From WQXF01 sp031553615 (GTDB taxonomy: Bacteria; Bacillota; Clostridia; Christensenellales; Aristaeellaceae), in assembly GCA_031553615.1 (NCBI GenBank), contig JAVBLJ010000001.1:1-64000 (forward strand): a DNA stretch of 64,000 nt. The letters run 5' to 3'. Every line of letters begins with the position of its first letter. Position 1 is the stretch's first letter. Shown here in pieces: positions 22,840 through 30,732 of the stretch. Both the position numbers and the translations under genes were made by a program. The notes under the pieces were generated by a model. That model saw only the letters and a program-made list of their open reading frames with translations, was not told the origin of the DNA and ran no database searches.

Positions 22840-23017
22840 GTTTGGGCGGATGGGTTTGACGGGGCTTTGGGGTTGCGGTTATCGGCGTTGTTTTTTGGGC
22901 CGGTCGCTTCGCTGCCGGATGCTTTTTTTCTGCCTGCGGGCGATGGGGGGGAGTGGCCTCCGGCGGCCCGCTTTTTGAAAAAAGCGGGGCAAAAACTTTT
23001 GCCTCGCTTCGCGTGTT
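22840..23017. other. Gene-free GC-rich stretch with two small hairpins
   Basis: ccgctttttgaaaaaagcgg (about 22969-22988) and ggcaaaaacttttgcc (22988-23003) are adjacent palindromes. The first could terminate the GNAT transcript, though it is 130 bases away. Nothing else is recognised. Confidence 0.5.
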
Positions 23018-23182
23018 ATACCAATTCCAATTAGGTTTTGCCAATAAGCCAGCGAGAGATTTTTTCGATCGGCTAGGAGTCCGAAGGAGGCGTAGCCAGC
23101 AGCTACGCCGACCGAGGCACGACAACGCCGATCGGAAAAAGATCCGCTGGATTGTGGCAAAACGTAGTTGGAATGGGTATTA
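23018..23182. repeat. R1 repeat, copy B (inverted orientation, alpha/alpha ends)
   Basis: Reverse-complement copy of the R1 sequence at 16131-16297, with the same central hairpin (cgtagccagcagctacg). Its right end tta (23180-23182) is the TAA stop of the ZIP transporter gene on the minus strand. Confidence 0.92.
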
Positions 23183-23962
23183 GCCGAGCAGGATGGCGGG
23201 GACGGCCATGAGCCAGAAGCCGATCAGGAATCCATAAGTCGGCGCGTGGCCTGCACCCGCCGCCTGGGAGGCCGGGATCAGCTCCTCCACCACGATGAAC
23301 AGCATTGCGCCCGCGGCCAGGCTCAGCAGCAACGCCAACGCCGCTCCGCCCAGCCCCACCAGCACAATCGAAAGCCCAAACCCGATCAGCGCCGCCACCG
23401 GTTCCGCGAAACTCGCCAGCGTTCCAAACCGCAGGCAGCGCCGCTCCGTCATGCCCGCTTCGCGCAGCGGCACCACCACCGCCATGCCCTCCGGGAAGTT
23501 TTGCAGCGCCAGACCCAGCCCAAACACCAGCGCGGCGGTGAGCGATAATCCCTCCCGCGCCGAAGCCGCCATCACCACGCCTAGCGCTAGACCTTCGGGG
23601 ATGTTGTGCAGCGCCACCGCCATCACCAGCAGCAGCGGCCTGGACAGATGAGAGGGCGGGCCCTCCGGCTTTTCCTCCTCCGCATGCTGGTGGGGCAGCA
23701 GCCGATCGAGCAGCAGCATGCCCGCGCAACCCAGCACGAAGCCCAGCGTGCACACCGCCGCGCCGCCCAGCCCGGGCATGCTGTCGAACGCAGGCACTAC
23801 CAGCGACCAAATCGCCGCCGCCACCATGATGCCTCCTGCAAAGCCCAAGAAGCCGGACTGCGAGCCCGCGCTGCGCAGCCGCATGCGCGCGCCCAGCATC
23901 GAGCCGGCAAACGTGGCCGCCCACGGCACGATCAGTAAAGCCAGAAAAGAAGCCCAGTGCAT
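23180..23962 (-). CDS. ZIP family divalent metal transporter
   Basis: About 260 residues with eight predicted helices. The paired metal-site motifs HNIPEGLALGVV (helix 4) and QNFPEGMAVVVPL (helix 5) identify the ZIP family (zinc, iron or manganese uptake; ZupT/GufA branch). A His/Glu loop (PHQHAEEEKPEG) between helices 3 and 4 is the typical variable metal-binding loop. In helix 5 the usual His is Gln, as in some GufA-type members. The start is ATG 23962 or GTG 23971. The stop codon lies in R1 copy B. Confidence 0.92.
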   Translation of the reverse strand: MHWASFLALLIVPWAATFAGSMLGARMRLRSAGSQSGFLGFAGGIMVAAAIWSLVVPAFDSMPGLGGAAVCTLGFVLGCAGMLLLDRLLPHQHAEEEKPEGPPSHLSRPLLLVMAVALHNIPEGLALGVVMAASAREGLSLTAALVFGLGLALQNFPEGMAVVVPLREAGMTERRCLRFGTLASFAEPVAALIGFGLSIVLVGLGGAALALLLSLAAGAMLFIVVEELIPASQAAGAGHAPTYGFLIGFWLMAVPAILLG

Positions 23963-24008
23963 CAGCCTCACCTCACCTTAGAATTATTGACTTCATCCGT
24001 GCATTTCA

Positions 24009-24044
24009 TAAAGCAGCCCGCCAAGCCGAAGCAAGGCGGGCTGC
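24009..24044 (-). terminator. Intrinsic terminator after the truncated YesN-like gene
   Basis: gcagcccgcc and ggcgggctgc form a 10-bp stem; on the minus strand it is followed by TTTATG. It lies 12 bases after the stop at 24056. Confidence 0.75.
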
Positions 24045-24055
24045 AAGACATGTCG

Positions 24056-24847
24056 CTAACGAATTGCGGCCATCGGCGTGCTCCCGCACAGCACAGACAG
24101 GTTGTCGTACAGGTTCAGCGTCTGTACCTTCACCTCAAGCTCCAGGTACTCCATGGTTTCCTCGCGGCCATTCGCCAAGCGCTCGGCGATCCGGCGGCGC
24201 AGGGTTTCGCGGTCGACCTGCGATTTCGGGCAGGCCAGCAGCTTGATGTTGTACGGGTTGAGCACGCTTAGCACGTAGCGCAGGTCGGCCTCGTCACGCT
24301 CGAAAAAGTTGCGCAGCGCGGTCTCCAGGCGGTTGCGGCCATAGCGCCAAACCTCGTCCAGATAACTTTCGCCCTGCGGAAGCTGCAGCTGGGCCAGACA
24401 CACCGGCGAATCCAGCGCAAGCTGGATATGCAGCGCGGCGGCGCGGGCATGCAGTTCCTCGGATGAAATGTGCACGCCCTCCAGCAGACTGTGGAAAAAT
24501 TCGGATTGCAGGATGGGCAGCACGTCGGTGAAGGTGTCAGTGGCCATGCGCTCGTGCAATGCGCGGCGCAGCGAACTGAGCGCACGCCGCAGGCGCAGGG
24601 GGTCCGACGCGGCTTCCATGCCGCGCACCTCGGGGTGCTGCGCCAGGAAGGAGAAAAAAGCCTGGCCCTCATCCTTGGGCAACACGTAGGCCACTGCGTC
24701 CGCTACGCCGCTTTCCACCAGCAGCATCGCTTCGCGGGCCGTGAGCACAATTTTGGGTGTTTCAAACCCCAGCTCGGTCCAATCGGGAAAGGATTCAAAC
24801 GTCTCGCGGACGTCCGGCTGATCCGTGACCAAAAGCACCTGATACAT
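24056..24847 (-). CDS. YesN-like protein with degenerate receiver and no AraC domain
   Basis: 263 residues. The beginning MYQVLLVTDQPDVRETFE, then DWTELGFE and AREAMLLVESG, follows the opening of YesN receivers (normally VLLVDDE..VR...DW..LGFE). However, the acidic pair is TDQ and the phospho-Asp segment reads ADAVAYVLPKDEG. The middle helical part resembles YesN linkers, but the protein ends (LYDNLSVLCGSTPMAAIR) where the AraC helix-turn-helix domain should start. It is thus a pseudo-receiver without visible DNA-binding domain: a decayed gene or a binding partner. ATG 24847 has gggagga about 7-9 bases upstream. It lies downstream of the ligase-ACP-synthase fusion but has its own promoter. 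Confidence 0.7.
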   Translation of the reverse strand: MYQVLLVTDQPDVRETFESFPDWTELGFETPKIVLTAREAMLLVESGVADAVAYVLPKDEGQAFFSFLAQHPEVRGMEAASDPLRLRRALSSLRRALHERMATDTFTDVLPILQSEFFHSLLEGVHISSEELHARAAALHIQLALDSPVCLAQLQLPQGESYLDEVWRYGRNRLETALRNFFERDEADLRYVLSVLNPYNIKLLACPKSQVDRETLRRRIAERLANGREETMEYLELEVKVQTLNLYDNLSVLCGSTPMAAIR

Positions 24848-24948
24848 GCGCATCCTCCCAAGCCCGTACTTGCGGCGTAACAATCCACCGCAGGCGCGGC
24901 CTGCGACACACTGGCCGCGCACCCGCTCCTGCAAGTTCTCGTGCAAGT

Positions 24949-24963
24949 CATGGTATTACCATG
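24949..24963. promoter_or_regulatory. Perfect palindrome downstream of a promoter (candidate operator)
   Basis: catggta t taccatg, 7-bp arms, about 20 bases downstream of the -10 box at 24984-24989, in the leader of the YesN-like gene. Confidence 0.45.
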
Positions 24964-24983
24964 GTCTTTCATTGTATGCATGC

Positions 24984-25012
24984 ATTATATCATTCATTGC
25001 TGCTTTTGTGTA
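24984..25012 (-). promoter_or_regulatory. Promoter of the YesN-like gene
   Basis: On the minus strand TACACA, 17-bp spacer, TATAAT, about 130 bases before the ATG. The remaining gap to 25092 shows nothing else. Confidence 0.6.
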
Positions 25013-25092
25013 CGTATCGTCGCAAAATCCACGCATTCAACGTTTCTATCTCCGCACTTCGAGCAGGTTGCCCAAATTGGGGGGCGGCGCGT

Positions 25093-28000
25093 TCAGGCTT
25101 CGGGTGCTTTTGCTCGCACCGGAGTGCTCGCGGGCAGGGTGTTTATGCCCTTGCGGCGTGGCAGCTCGATGCCCGCCTCGGCCGCGACCCTTTCGAGGAT
25201 ATCCAACGCTTGTACGATCTGCTCGGGCTTGTGCTCGGAGATCACGCAGAAGCGCAGACGCGCCTTGTTCTTGGGCACGGCGGGATAGACCGCCGGGGGC
25301 ACGAACACGCCCTGCTGGCGCAGCAGTGTCGAAAGCGCAAACGCATCCTCATCCCGGCCCACCAGGATGGGCACGATGGCGGTTTCTCCGGCCAGGCAGG
25401 TATCCAGACCGCGCTGGCCCGCCTCGTACATAAAGGTGCGGATGTTGCGGCGCATACGCTCCATGATGGAGGGATCGTCGCGCAGCAGCCGGATCGAGGC
25501 CAGGGTGGCGGCGGCCAACGGCGGCGAGATGCCCACCGAGAACACGAAGCCGGGCAGGTTGTACCGCAGGTATTCGATCAGGGCCTCGGAGCCGGTCAGG
25601 TAGCCGCCGCAGGTGCCCAATCCCTTCGACAGGGTGCCCATCTTGATGTCGATATCCCCGGGCTGCAGCCCGAAATATTCGTCCACGCCGCCGCCGCTTT
25701 GGCCGATGACGCAGGCCGAGTGCGCTTCATCGACCATCAGGAAGCAGCCGTACTCCTTCTTAATGCGCACGAATTCGGGGATGGGCGCGATGTCGCCATC
25801 CATGCTGTACGCGCCCTCGACGATGATGAGCACCTTTTCAAAGCGCGAACGCTGGAGGCGCAGGATGCCCTCGAGGGCCTGAAAATCGTTGTGCGGGAAG
25901 GGCTTGGTGGTGGCCGGGCTCAGGCGGCAGCCCTGCTCCACCGAATTGTGCGCGATCGCGTCGTACACGATCAGGTCGCGGGGGCCGCAGAAGTTGCCCA
26001 CGAATGTCACGTTGGTCGAGTGCCCGCCCACCAGCACCAGCGCGGCCTCGGAGTGCTTCCATGCGGCGATTTCGCGCTCCAGCTCCTGGTAAAGGCTCTT
26101 TTCGCCGGCCAAAAGGCGGCTGCCGCTGGCCGAGGTGCCGTACTTTTCGATGGCTGCCTCGGCGGCATCCATCACCTCGCGGCGGCCCGACATGCCAACG
26201 TAGTTGTACGAGCCGAAGTTGAGCACCTGATGCCCATCCATCAGCGATACGTCGCTTAGCGGCGATTCATGGCACACAAAGTAGGGATTGCCGTGCACCA
26301 AAAGCTCTTGGCGGCGGGCATCAAACGCCTTGAACTCAGGCGAATCCTCAAACCGGGTGATGGGCGTGACCTCGCCCTGGAGCTTGGCGGCCTCGGAAGC
26401 GTAGGGCACGTTGCCGCGAATGTGCGCGTACACCAGCGCCGAAAGGTCGGTCACGCTGGAGCACTGTGCGTACTGCTCGGTAGGAATCAGGATGCCGAAC
26501 AGCTCCTCGACCTTGAGCGCGATGCCCAGGCTTTGCAGGCTGTCCCCGCCCAAATCGTCCACGAAGTGGGCGTCGTCGGTCACGGCCTCGGGCTCGATTT
26601 CCAGCACCTCGGCGAACACGCGGCGCACCTTGGTGCGAATCTCGTCCAGCCGCAGATCGACCGGGGCGGCCGCTTCGGCCACCGGATCGGGCTGAGCCGC
26701 ACCGGGGGCGCGCACCGAGGCCGCCTTTAAATCCAAATCGCGGCAGGCGATCTTGCGGCCCTCGATCTGCTCGCGCAGGGTAATGCGCTTCACCTTGATG
26801 CCGTTGACCAGCGGGAGCCGCTCGGGGGTGACGATGACACGCGTCAGCTTCTTGAGCAGGGGCAGGCGGCTATTGGCCTGGGCAATCTTGCGGGCCAGCG
26901 TCTCCAAAAACTTCAGATCGTTGTAGGCCGCGCCCACGTTGCAAACCAGGGCGATATCCTGGTACTTGCCGCCCTTTTCGCCCTGTTTGGCGATGCCCAG
27001 CGCACAGAATTGCTCCACGCCCTCCAGGCCGGAGAACACGTCCTCCAGCTCGTCGGGGTAGACGTTTTCGCCGGATTCGTTGATGATGACATCCTTGCTG
27101 CGGCCTTCGACCCACATGCCGCTGCGCTTGAGCCGCACGATGTCGCCGGTGGGGTACCAGCCGCGGGCGTCCACATCGGAGGGCAGCAGCTTGCCATCTA
27201 CCATGCGCCCGGTATGGATGGTGCTGCCGCGAATGAGCATCTCGCCGCGGCCCGGAGTCCAGCGGCTGGCGGGCAGCACGTGGTATTCCGCCGATTTCAG
27301 CGGACGGCCCACGCTGCCGCTGATGCGCTTGTGGATACGCATGCTGGTTTCTACCGAGGTCAAGGCGGTTTCGGTCATGCCAAATCCGCACGAGGTATAG
27401 TAACCCAGCGCGCTAATGGTGCGCATGTGCTCGGCAGGGGTGTGCCCGCCGCCTACGAGAATGCAGCGAATTTGCGGGCCGAGCAGCTGGGCAATCACCT
27501 GCTTGAACAGCACGTTGCGCGCAAAGCGCAGACCCGCGTGCGGGGCCACGGTTTGCACCGCGATGGAGAGCCACTTCATGGCCGCGAAGGCGGTGCGTTT
27601 GGCCTTGGGTTCCTTGGCGACCTTCTTGCCCAGCGCCACCGAAAGATTGTTGATGAGCAGCGGCACCGCCACCACCATCTGCACCTTGAGGGTGCGGCAG
27701 GTTTCCAGCAGCGTCTGGGGCGAGCGATCCTTGGGGAAGATGTTGCAATAGCCGATGAACTGCACCCACAGCACGTTGACCAGGAAGCCCAGCACGTGGT
27801 GCAGCGGTAAAAAGGCGAGCATCCGGGTGGGTTCATCGGTGATCATGTAGCGATTGGCCTTGTGCAAGAGGCCGCTGTTGAGCACCTGATTCGCCAGCGC
27901 CTCGCCATTGTACACGAAGATACGCGAGGTGGCCGTGGTGCCCGAGGTGCAAAGCGCCACCGCGTCGGCAAATCTTGGGGAAAAATTCTCCGGCGCTTCG

Positions 28001-28437
28001 GGCGCGCCCATCAGGTCGGCCAAATGGATTTGACGGTACTTTTCGGGCAGGGGCTGCTCGGCCCGGTTGACGATGCCCAGCGCCCCGGCCTGACCCAGCA
28101 GGTAGGTGGTCATCTCGTCGCTCTGCGTGGAATCCAGCAGAAGCGGCGAGTACCCGGCCATCATCACGCCCCAAAAAATCGCGGGCCATTCCGGGCAGGA
28201 ATCCACCTTGATGCCGATGAACCCCGCATCGGTCTGCCAGAAAGCCCGGCGGAGCTGCGCGGCGTACGCCCGTGCCATGCGGTCACAATCGGTAAACGTC
28301 CAGGAAACGGTTTGCCCATCCAGCAAGAATTCTGCCGCAACGCGATCGGTTCCGGACGATGCAATGATACCATATAAATTCTTGATCGATTTGTCCTTCT
28401 CCAGCCGCGCAATGCGATCCACTATAAAACCTGTCAT
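25093..28437 (-). CDS. Fusion: acyl-AMP ligase, acyl carrier protein, alpha-oxoamine synthase
   Basis: 1114 residues with three parts. Residues about 1-560: AMP-forming acyl ligase (P-loop CTSGTTATSR 163-172, GFGMTETA 351-358, WYPTGDIVRL 427-436, C-terminal Lys548 in NGIKVKR). About 595-675: acyl carrier protein with phosphopantetheine Ser633 in DDLGGDSLQS. About 700-1095: PLP alpha-oxoamine synthase (AONS/SPT/KBL family) with HNSVEQG, DEAHS (903-907) and PLP-Lys938 in GTLSKGLG. Predicted work: activate a fatty acid, load it on the built-in carrier, then condense it with an amino acid, losing CO2, to give an alpha-aminoketone. No membrane helix is obvious. The ribosome site ggagggaggaagg precedes ATG 28437. 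A dehydrogenase gene lies upstream in the same direction. The biotin enzyme BioF is a less likely alternative because of the fused ligase and carrier. Confidence 0.9.
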   Translation of the reverse strand: MTGFIVDRIARLEKDKSIKNLYGIIASSGTDRVAAEFLLDGQTVSWTFTDCDRMARAYAAQLRRAFWQTDAGFIGIKVDSCPEWPAIFWGVMMAGYSPLLLDSTQSDEMTTYLLGQAGALGIVNRAEQPLPEKYRQIHLADLMGAPEAPENFSPRFADAVALCTSGTTATSRIFVYNGEALANQVLNSGLLHKANRYMITDEPTRMLAFLPLHHVLGFLVNVLWVQFIGYCNIFPKDRSPQTLLETCRTLKVQMVVAVPLLINNLSVALGKKVAKEPKAKRTAFAAMKWLSIAVQTVAPHAGLRFARNVLFKQVIAQLLGPQIRCILVGGGHTPAEHMRTISALGYYTSCGFGMTETALTSVETSMRIHKRISGSVGRPLKSAEYHVLPASRWTPGRGEMLIRGSTIHTGRMVDGKLLPSDVDARGWYPTGDIVRLKRSGMWVEGRSKDVIINESGENVYPDELEDVFSGLEGVEQFCALGIAKQGEKGGKYQDIALVCNVGAAYNDLKFLETLARKIAQANSRLPLLKKLTRVIVTPERLPLVNGIKVKRITLREQIEGRKIACRDLDLKAASVRAPGAAQPDPVAEAAAPVDLRLDEIRTKVRRVFAEVLEIEPEAVTDDAHFVDDLGGDSLQSLGIALKVEELFGILIPTEQYAQCSSVTDLSALVYAHIRGNVPYASEAAKLQGEVTPITRFEDSPEFKAFDARRQELLVHGNPYFVCHESPLSDVSLMDGHQVLNFGSYNYVGMSGRREVMDAAEAAIEKYGTSASGSRLLAGEKSLYQELEREIAAWKHSEAALVLVGGHSTNVTFVGNFCGPRDLIVYDAIAHNSVEQGCRLSPATTKPFPHNDFQALEGILRLQRSRFEKVLIIVEGAYSMDGDIAPIPEFVRIKKEYGCFLMVDEAHSACVIGQSGGGVDEYFGLQPGDIDIKMGTLSKGLGTCGGYLTGSEALIEYLRYNLPGFVFSVGISPPLAAATLASIRLLRDDPSIMERMRRNIRTFMYEAGQRGLDTCLAGETAIVPILVGRDEDAFALSTLLRQQGVFVPPAVYPAVPKNKARLRFCVISEHKPEQIVQALDILERVAAEAGIELPRRKGINTLPASTPVRAKAPEA

Positions 28438-28494
28438 ATCCTTCCTCCCTCCATATCCTCTCGGCGTGCTCTATCGTCACTCGGCCCATCCTTT

Positions 28495-28659
28495 ATGCCA
28501 ATTCCAACTACGTTTTGCCACAATCCAGCGGATCTTTATCCGATCGGCGTTGTCGTGCCTCAGTCAGCGTAGCTGCTGGCTACGCCTCCTTCGGACTCCT
28601 AGCCGAACGTAAAAATCTCTCGCTGGCTTATTGGCAAAACCTAATTGGAATTGGTATTA
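28495..28659. repeat. R1 repeat, copy C (alpha/alpha ends) inside the fusion/SDR gene pair
   Basis: Starts atgccaattccaactacgtt and ends aattggaattggtatta; same centre and hairpin as the copy at 16131. It fills almost the whole gap between the dehydrogenase and the fusion gene. Its end supplies the TAA stop of the dehydrogenase. Confidence 0.92.
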
Positions 28660-29493
28660 CCGGACACGACCCAGGTAGTATAACCGCAATACCCAAGCAA
28701 ATGCGCGCGCGGGCAGCAGGTCGTGGAGCCAGGAGGCCAGCCGCTGATCGAGGCGCGCCACGGTGAACGTGCCGGACGGATGTTTCCGCGCGATCAGCCG
28801 GGCCACGGCGCGGCCCAAATGCTGGGGACTGCTGCCCCCGGCCTCGTCGCGAGCGATGGTGGCCGTGCCGTGCGCACAGGCCGCCGCATAGGGCGAATCT
28901 GGCGCCTGGGCCCGCGCCGCGCGCTGCCGGGAGGCCGAGTTGCCCGAGCGGTGATCGCCGGGGCGCACCACGCACACCCGCACTCCAAAGGGGCTGCACT
29001 CCATGCGCAGGCATTCGCACCAGCCCTCGACGGCATGCTTTGAGGCCACGTACGCGCTGGTGAAGGGCGTGGCCATCAGGCCGTTGAGGGAGCTGAAGGG
29101 CACGATCAATCCACCGCCGTGGGCGCGCATGGCGGGCAGCACCGCGTGGATCACCCGCACCATGCCCAGGAAGTTGGTATCCAGCACCGCGCGCAGCTCG
29201 GCCTCCGAGGTATCCTCGCAGCTGCCGAGCATGATGCGCGCCGCGCACAGGATGAGCACATCGACCGCACCGGCCAACCGCTCGACCTCACGCAGCGCCT
29301 CGCCGATGCTGGCCTCGTCGGTCACGTCTATCGCCAGGCAATGATAGCCCTCGGGCGAGGCACCCTGCTGCCCGGCGAAGCCGCGCGCCGCCGCAAATAC
29401 GCGATGCCCGGCCCGCGCCGTCTCGCGCGCAACCGCCAACCCCAGCCCGGACGAAGCACCTACCACCAGCACCGTCTTTGCCTGCAAGCGCAT
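28657..29493 (-). CDS. Short-chain dehydrogenase/reductase (candidate ketoreductase)
   Basis: 278 residues, classical SDR: cofactor site VVGASSGLGLAVARE near residue 10, DVLILCAARIM, catalytic Ser in FSSLNG, Tyr/Lys in YVASKHAVEGW, then VVRPGDHRSG. Placed upstream and in the same direction as the ligase-ACP-synthase fusion, it could reduce the 3-keto group of the aminoketone, like 3-ketodihydrosphingosine reductase (inference from context). Start: ATG 29493 lies only 1-2 bases after gggagga; TTG 29487 two codons later has better spacing. Stop TAA is within R1 copy C. 29494-29632 shows no gene. Confidence 0.88.
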   Translation of the reverse strand: MRLQAKTVLVVGASSGLGLAVARETARAGHRVFAAARGFAGQQGASPEGYHCLAIDVTDEASIGEALREVERLAGAVDVLILCAARIMLGSCEDTSEAELRAVLDTNFLGMVRVIHAVLPAMRAHGGGLIVPFSSLNGLMATPFTSAYVASKHAVEGWCECLRMECSPFGVRVCVVRPGDHRSGNSASRQRAARAQAPDSPYAAACAHGTATIARDEAGGSSPQHLGRAVARLIARKHPSGTFTVARLDQRLASWLHDLLPARAFAWVLRLYYLGRVR

Positions 29494-29632
29494 TCCTCCC
29501 GCAATTTTCCAGCAATCCATGGGAATCTTGGGTGATCCTTGGTATCTTTGTCATTGTACCCCATGGATACCCGAAACTCAAGGAATTTTCGTTTGAAGTG
29601 CCAAGTTTTTATGGATTTTTGCAAAAGCAGAC

Positions 29633-29660
29633 AAAAAACCCCGCCCTTTGCAGGCGGGGC
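29633..29660 (-). terminator. Intrinsic terminator after the HD-GYP regulator
   Basis: ccccgcc ctttgca ggcgggg with aaaaaa to its left, giving a T-run on the minus strand. Confidence 0.88.
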
Positions 29661-29673
29661 GCAAGGTGCAGAT

Positions 29674-30732
29674 TCAGTTTTCGCCGTAGCTGACGTAGAT
29701 ATCCTGGATCACGGCGCGCTGATCGAGGAAGGCATCGACCAGATCGGGATCGAAGTGCTTGCCGCGGGCCTCCACCATGCTTTGGATGGCCTGCTCGTAA
29801 TCGAGCGCGCGGCGGTAGGGGCGCAGCGACATGAGCGCATCGAGCACGTCGGCCACGGACACGAAGCGCGCGGGAAGCGGTATCTGTTCGCCGCGCAGGC
29901 CGAGTGGGTAGCCGGTGCCATCCCACTTTTCGTGATGGGAGGCGGCGATCTGCCGCGCGATTTGCAGCAGCCCGTCCGGGTCCTCGGTCTCCACGCTTTC
30001 CAGAGCCTGCGCGCCGTAGACGGTGTGTTTCTTCATAATATCGTACTCTTCCGGGGTGAGGCGTCCGGGCTTGAGCAGGATCGCATCGGCGATGGACACC
30101 TTGCCTATATCGTGCATCTGGCTGCCCAGCACGATGCGCTCGGCCACCGCATCGGCGATGGCGCGCTCGGGGAAGAGCTTGTTGTACCCGGTAATCACCT
30201 TGCGCACCACGGCCTTGATGCGCTGGATGTGCGCGCCCTGGGCCTGATCGCGGTATTCCACCAGGTTGGAAAAGAGCGAAACCAGTAAATTGCGCTGGGC
30301 GGAAAGCCCGGCTGTGCGATCGCGGGAGACCTGATCGAGCTGACCGCGCAGATCGTACAGCTCCAAATAAAGCCCCACTTGCCGCAGCAGCGCGGAGGGC
30401 AGGAACGGCTTGCGGATCACATCCACCACGCAAGGATCCTGCAGCATGGCCAGCTGCTGGCTGTTTTCGGCCACGCCGGTCAGCAGCAGGATTGGCAGCT
30501 TGGCGAACCGGGGTATGGAGTGGATGGCCTGTGCCACCTCCATGCCGTTCATCTCCGGCATCTCCATATCGAGCAGCACCAGATCGGCGGAATCCTGCTC
30601 CAAAAAGTGGAGCGCATCCGCCCCGCCGCGCACGGGCACGCAGCGATACTGCGCCTTGAGCAGGCCATGCACCAGCATCAGGATGATGTTGTCGTCGTCC
30701 ACCACCAGAATGGTCTTGCGATCGCTATACAT
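29674..30732 (-). CDS. Response regulator with HD-GYP domain (cyclic-di-GMP phosphodiesterase type)
   Basis: 352 residues. Receiver about 8-120 with VDDDN (11-15) and phospho-Asp55 in LVLLDMEMPEMNG, Lys in VIRKPF. The output domain is HD-GYP: His207/Asp208 in QMHDIGKVS and HHEKWDGTGYPLGL (266-279), which carries the metal ligands and a GTGYP version of the GYP motif. Such proteins hydrolyse cyclic di-GMP or related dinucleotides. ATG 30732 overlaps the kinase stop by 8 bases. The frame extends to 30876 inside the kinase, which is not coding. Likely partner of the hybrid kinase just upstream. Confidence 0.93.
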   Translation of the reverse strand: MYSDRKTILVVDDDNIILMLVHGLLKAQYRCVPVRGGADALHFLEQDSADLVLLDMEMPEMNGMEVAQAIHSIPRFAKLPILLLTGVAENSQQLAMLQDPCVVDVIRKPFLPSALLRQVGLYLELYDLRGQLDQVSRDRTAGLSAQRNLLVSLFSNLVEYRDQAQGAHIQRIKAVVRKVITGYNKLFPERAIADAVAERIVLGSQMHDIGKVSIADAILLKPGRLTPEEYDIMKKHTVYGAQALESVETEDPDGLLQIARQIAASHHEKWDGTGYPLGLRGEQIPLPARFVSVADVLDALMSLRPYRRALDYEQAIQSMVEARGKHFDPDLVDAFLDQRAVIQDIYVSYGEN

